Shown here piece by piece: positions 63,664 through 64,000 of a stretch of DNA of 64,000 nt (positions within the stretch are counted from its first letter, which is position 1; every line of letters starts with the position of its first letter). Under the pieces are notes generated by a model that was not told where the DNA came from, made no database searches, and saw only the letters and a list, made by a program, of their open reading frames with translations. The position numbers were made by a program, and so were the translations under genes. Source of the stretch: Melioribacter sp051488665 (GTDB lineage: Bacteria; Bacteroidota; Ignavibacteria; Ignavibacteriales; Melioribacteraceae); the NCBI RefSeq assembly GCF_051488665.1, contig NZ_JBPSEG010000003.1:186001-250000 (forward strand), given 5' to 3'.

Positions 63664-63762
63664 ATGATTAACGATCAATACATACAACTTTCATTAATGC
63701 TGCTCTATCTCGCTTTGATAGCGGCATTGTGCATTTTGATAACAAAAATCGGTAAAAAATAA
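63664..63762 (+). CDS. Putative 32-residue single-span membrane peptide
   Basis: Reads MINDQYIQLSLMLLYLALIA and then ALCILITKIGKK: one hydrophobic span with a polar N-terminus and a basic C-terminus, i.e. N-out or small-protein topology. It lies 15 bases before the TolC-type gene. The predicted sigma-54 start would leave only 3-4 bases of leader, so translation would be leaderless or begin at an internal ATG (63697). Small accessory peptides of membrane complexes have this look, but it could be a non-coding leader. Confidence 0.45.
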   Translation: MINDQYIQLSLMLLYLALIAALCILITKIGKK

Positions 63763-63777
63763 TAACGGGAAATTGTT

Positions 63778-64000
63778 ATGACAAAAACCAAATTGCTTTT
63801 AATCTTGCTATTGTTTACCTATCCTCTTGCCGCTCAATCTTACGATTCAAATCTCGACAAACTTATCGGCGAGGCTATCAGGGTAAGTCCCAAACTAAAA
63901 ATGCTTCGCGTCAAACAAAGCGTATCGGAATCGAGGATACCGCAGGTTTCAAATCTGCCCGATCCGACGCTAACATTCGGCGCAATGAACCTTCCGGTTA
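63778..64000 (+). CDS. TolC/CzcC-type outer-membrane efflux channel, N-terminal part
   Basis: The gene runs off the window; 74 residues are visible. Signal peptide MTKTKLLLILLLFTYPLAAQ, then SNLDKLIGEAIRVSPKLKMLRVKQ, the first helix of the outer-membrane efflux protein repeat, and LPDPTLTFGAMNLP, a segment typical of the CzcC/CusC branch that works with heavy-metal RND pumps. The RND and membrane-fusion genes would be expected just downstream. Under the sigma-54 promoter at 63635. Confidence 0.8.
   Translation, partial: MTKTKLLLILLLFTYPLAAQSYDSNLDKLIGEAIRVSPKLKMLRVKQSVSESRIPQVSNLPDPTLTFGAMNLPV

Overview
The window looks like a chromosome segment of a saccharolytic member of the Ignavibacteria/Bacteroidota-Chlorobiota group, and Melioribacter-like organisms fit best. 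This is an inference, not a database match. Support comes from a SusC/SusD/SusE outer-membrane glycan uptake set, two secreted enzymes ending in type IX secretion (T9SS) sorting domains with the NYPNPFNP motif, TonB-dependent receptors, a type A RNase P RNA, moderate GC with CpG-rich codon use, and many genes without a strong Shine-Dalgarno site.

Layout. 1-1556: end of a TonB-dependent receptor overlapping a PepSY-type membrane protein. 1619-10302: alaS, an aldehyde dehydrogenase, a PIN-PhoH ATPase and a tricorn-type protease. 10349-14749 (minus): a chain of a cNMP/GAF sensor kinase-like protein, miaA and a family 2 glycosyltransferase. 14768-16225 (plus): an overlapping operon of an AlkA-like glycosylase, an ECF sigma factor and a tiny zinc anti-sigma protein. 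16233-20259 (minus): RNase P RNA, recJ, yebC, ruvC, ruvA. 20390-28094: an AI-2E-family permease, an unknown protein, a radical SAM enzyme, and a restriction island with a HARE-HTH/nuclease-like protein, a small membrane protein and a type IIG restriction-methyltransferase.

28273-54135 is a 26 kb all-minus-strand polysaccharide utilisation region. Read in the direction of transcription it holds an SSS sodium/sugar symporter, a GH31 alpha-glucosidase, a GH13 amylase, SusC, SusD and SusE (closed by a terminator), a T9SS-exported GH13 amylase (with its own terminator), a GH9 cellulase, a lipoprotein, a ROK sugar kinase, a GH3 beta-glucosidase, a GH5 lipoprotein endoglucanase and a T9SS-exported GH5-like enzyme with an internal carbohydrate-binding module. 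The proposed flow is: T9SS and surface enzymes cut alpha- and beta-glucans, SusCDE imports oligosaccharides, periplasmic GH31/GH13/GH3 release glucose, SSS takes it across the inner membrane and the ROK kinase phosphorylates it. No dedicated regulator is encoded within it.

Two long gene-free stretches flank or interrupt this region. 35751-36662 is an array of eight ~116 bp units made of alternating palindromes with two interchangeable hairpin cores. 54279-55590 is filled with ~51 bp palindromic units, partly amplified as ~372 bp blocks. 55701-64000 (plus) carries pepT, an asparagine-synthase-like protein lacking the glutaminase cysteine, a probable Mn-type CDF exporter, an acyl-CoA synthetase, a Prc-type protease with terminator, and, behind a near-consensus sigma-54 promoter, a 32-residue membrane peptide and the start of a TolC/CzcC-type channel.

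No tRNA, insertion sequence, prophage or CRISPR array was seen. The most interesting leads are the two structured repeat arrays, the Gln-for-His sensor kinase, the type IIG gene with a CpG-poor specificity segment, the GH5 enzyme with its binding module between the two catalytic glutamates, the intercistronic hairpin before the lipoprotein, and the sigma-54 promoter abutting a micro-ORF.
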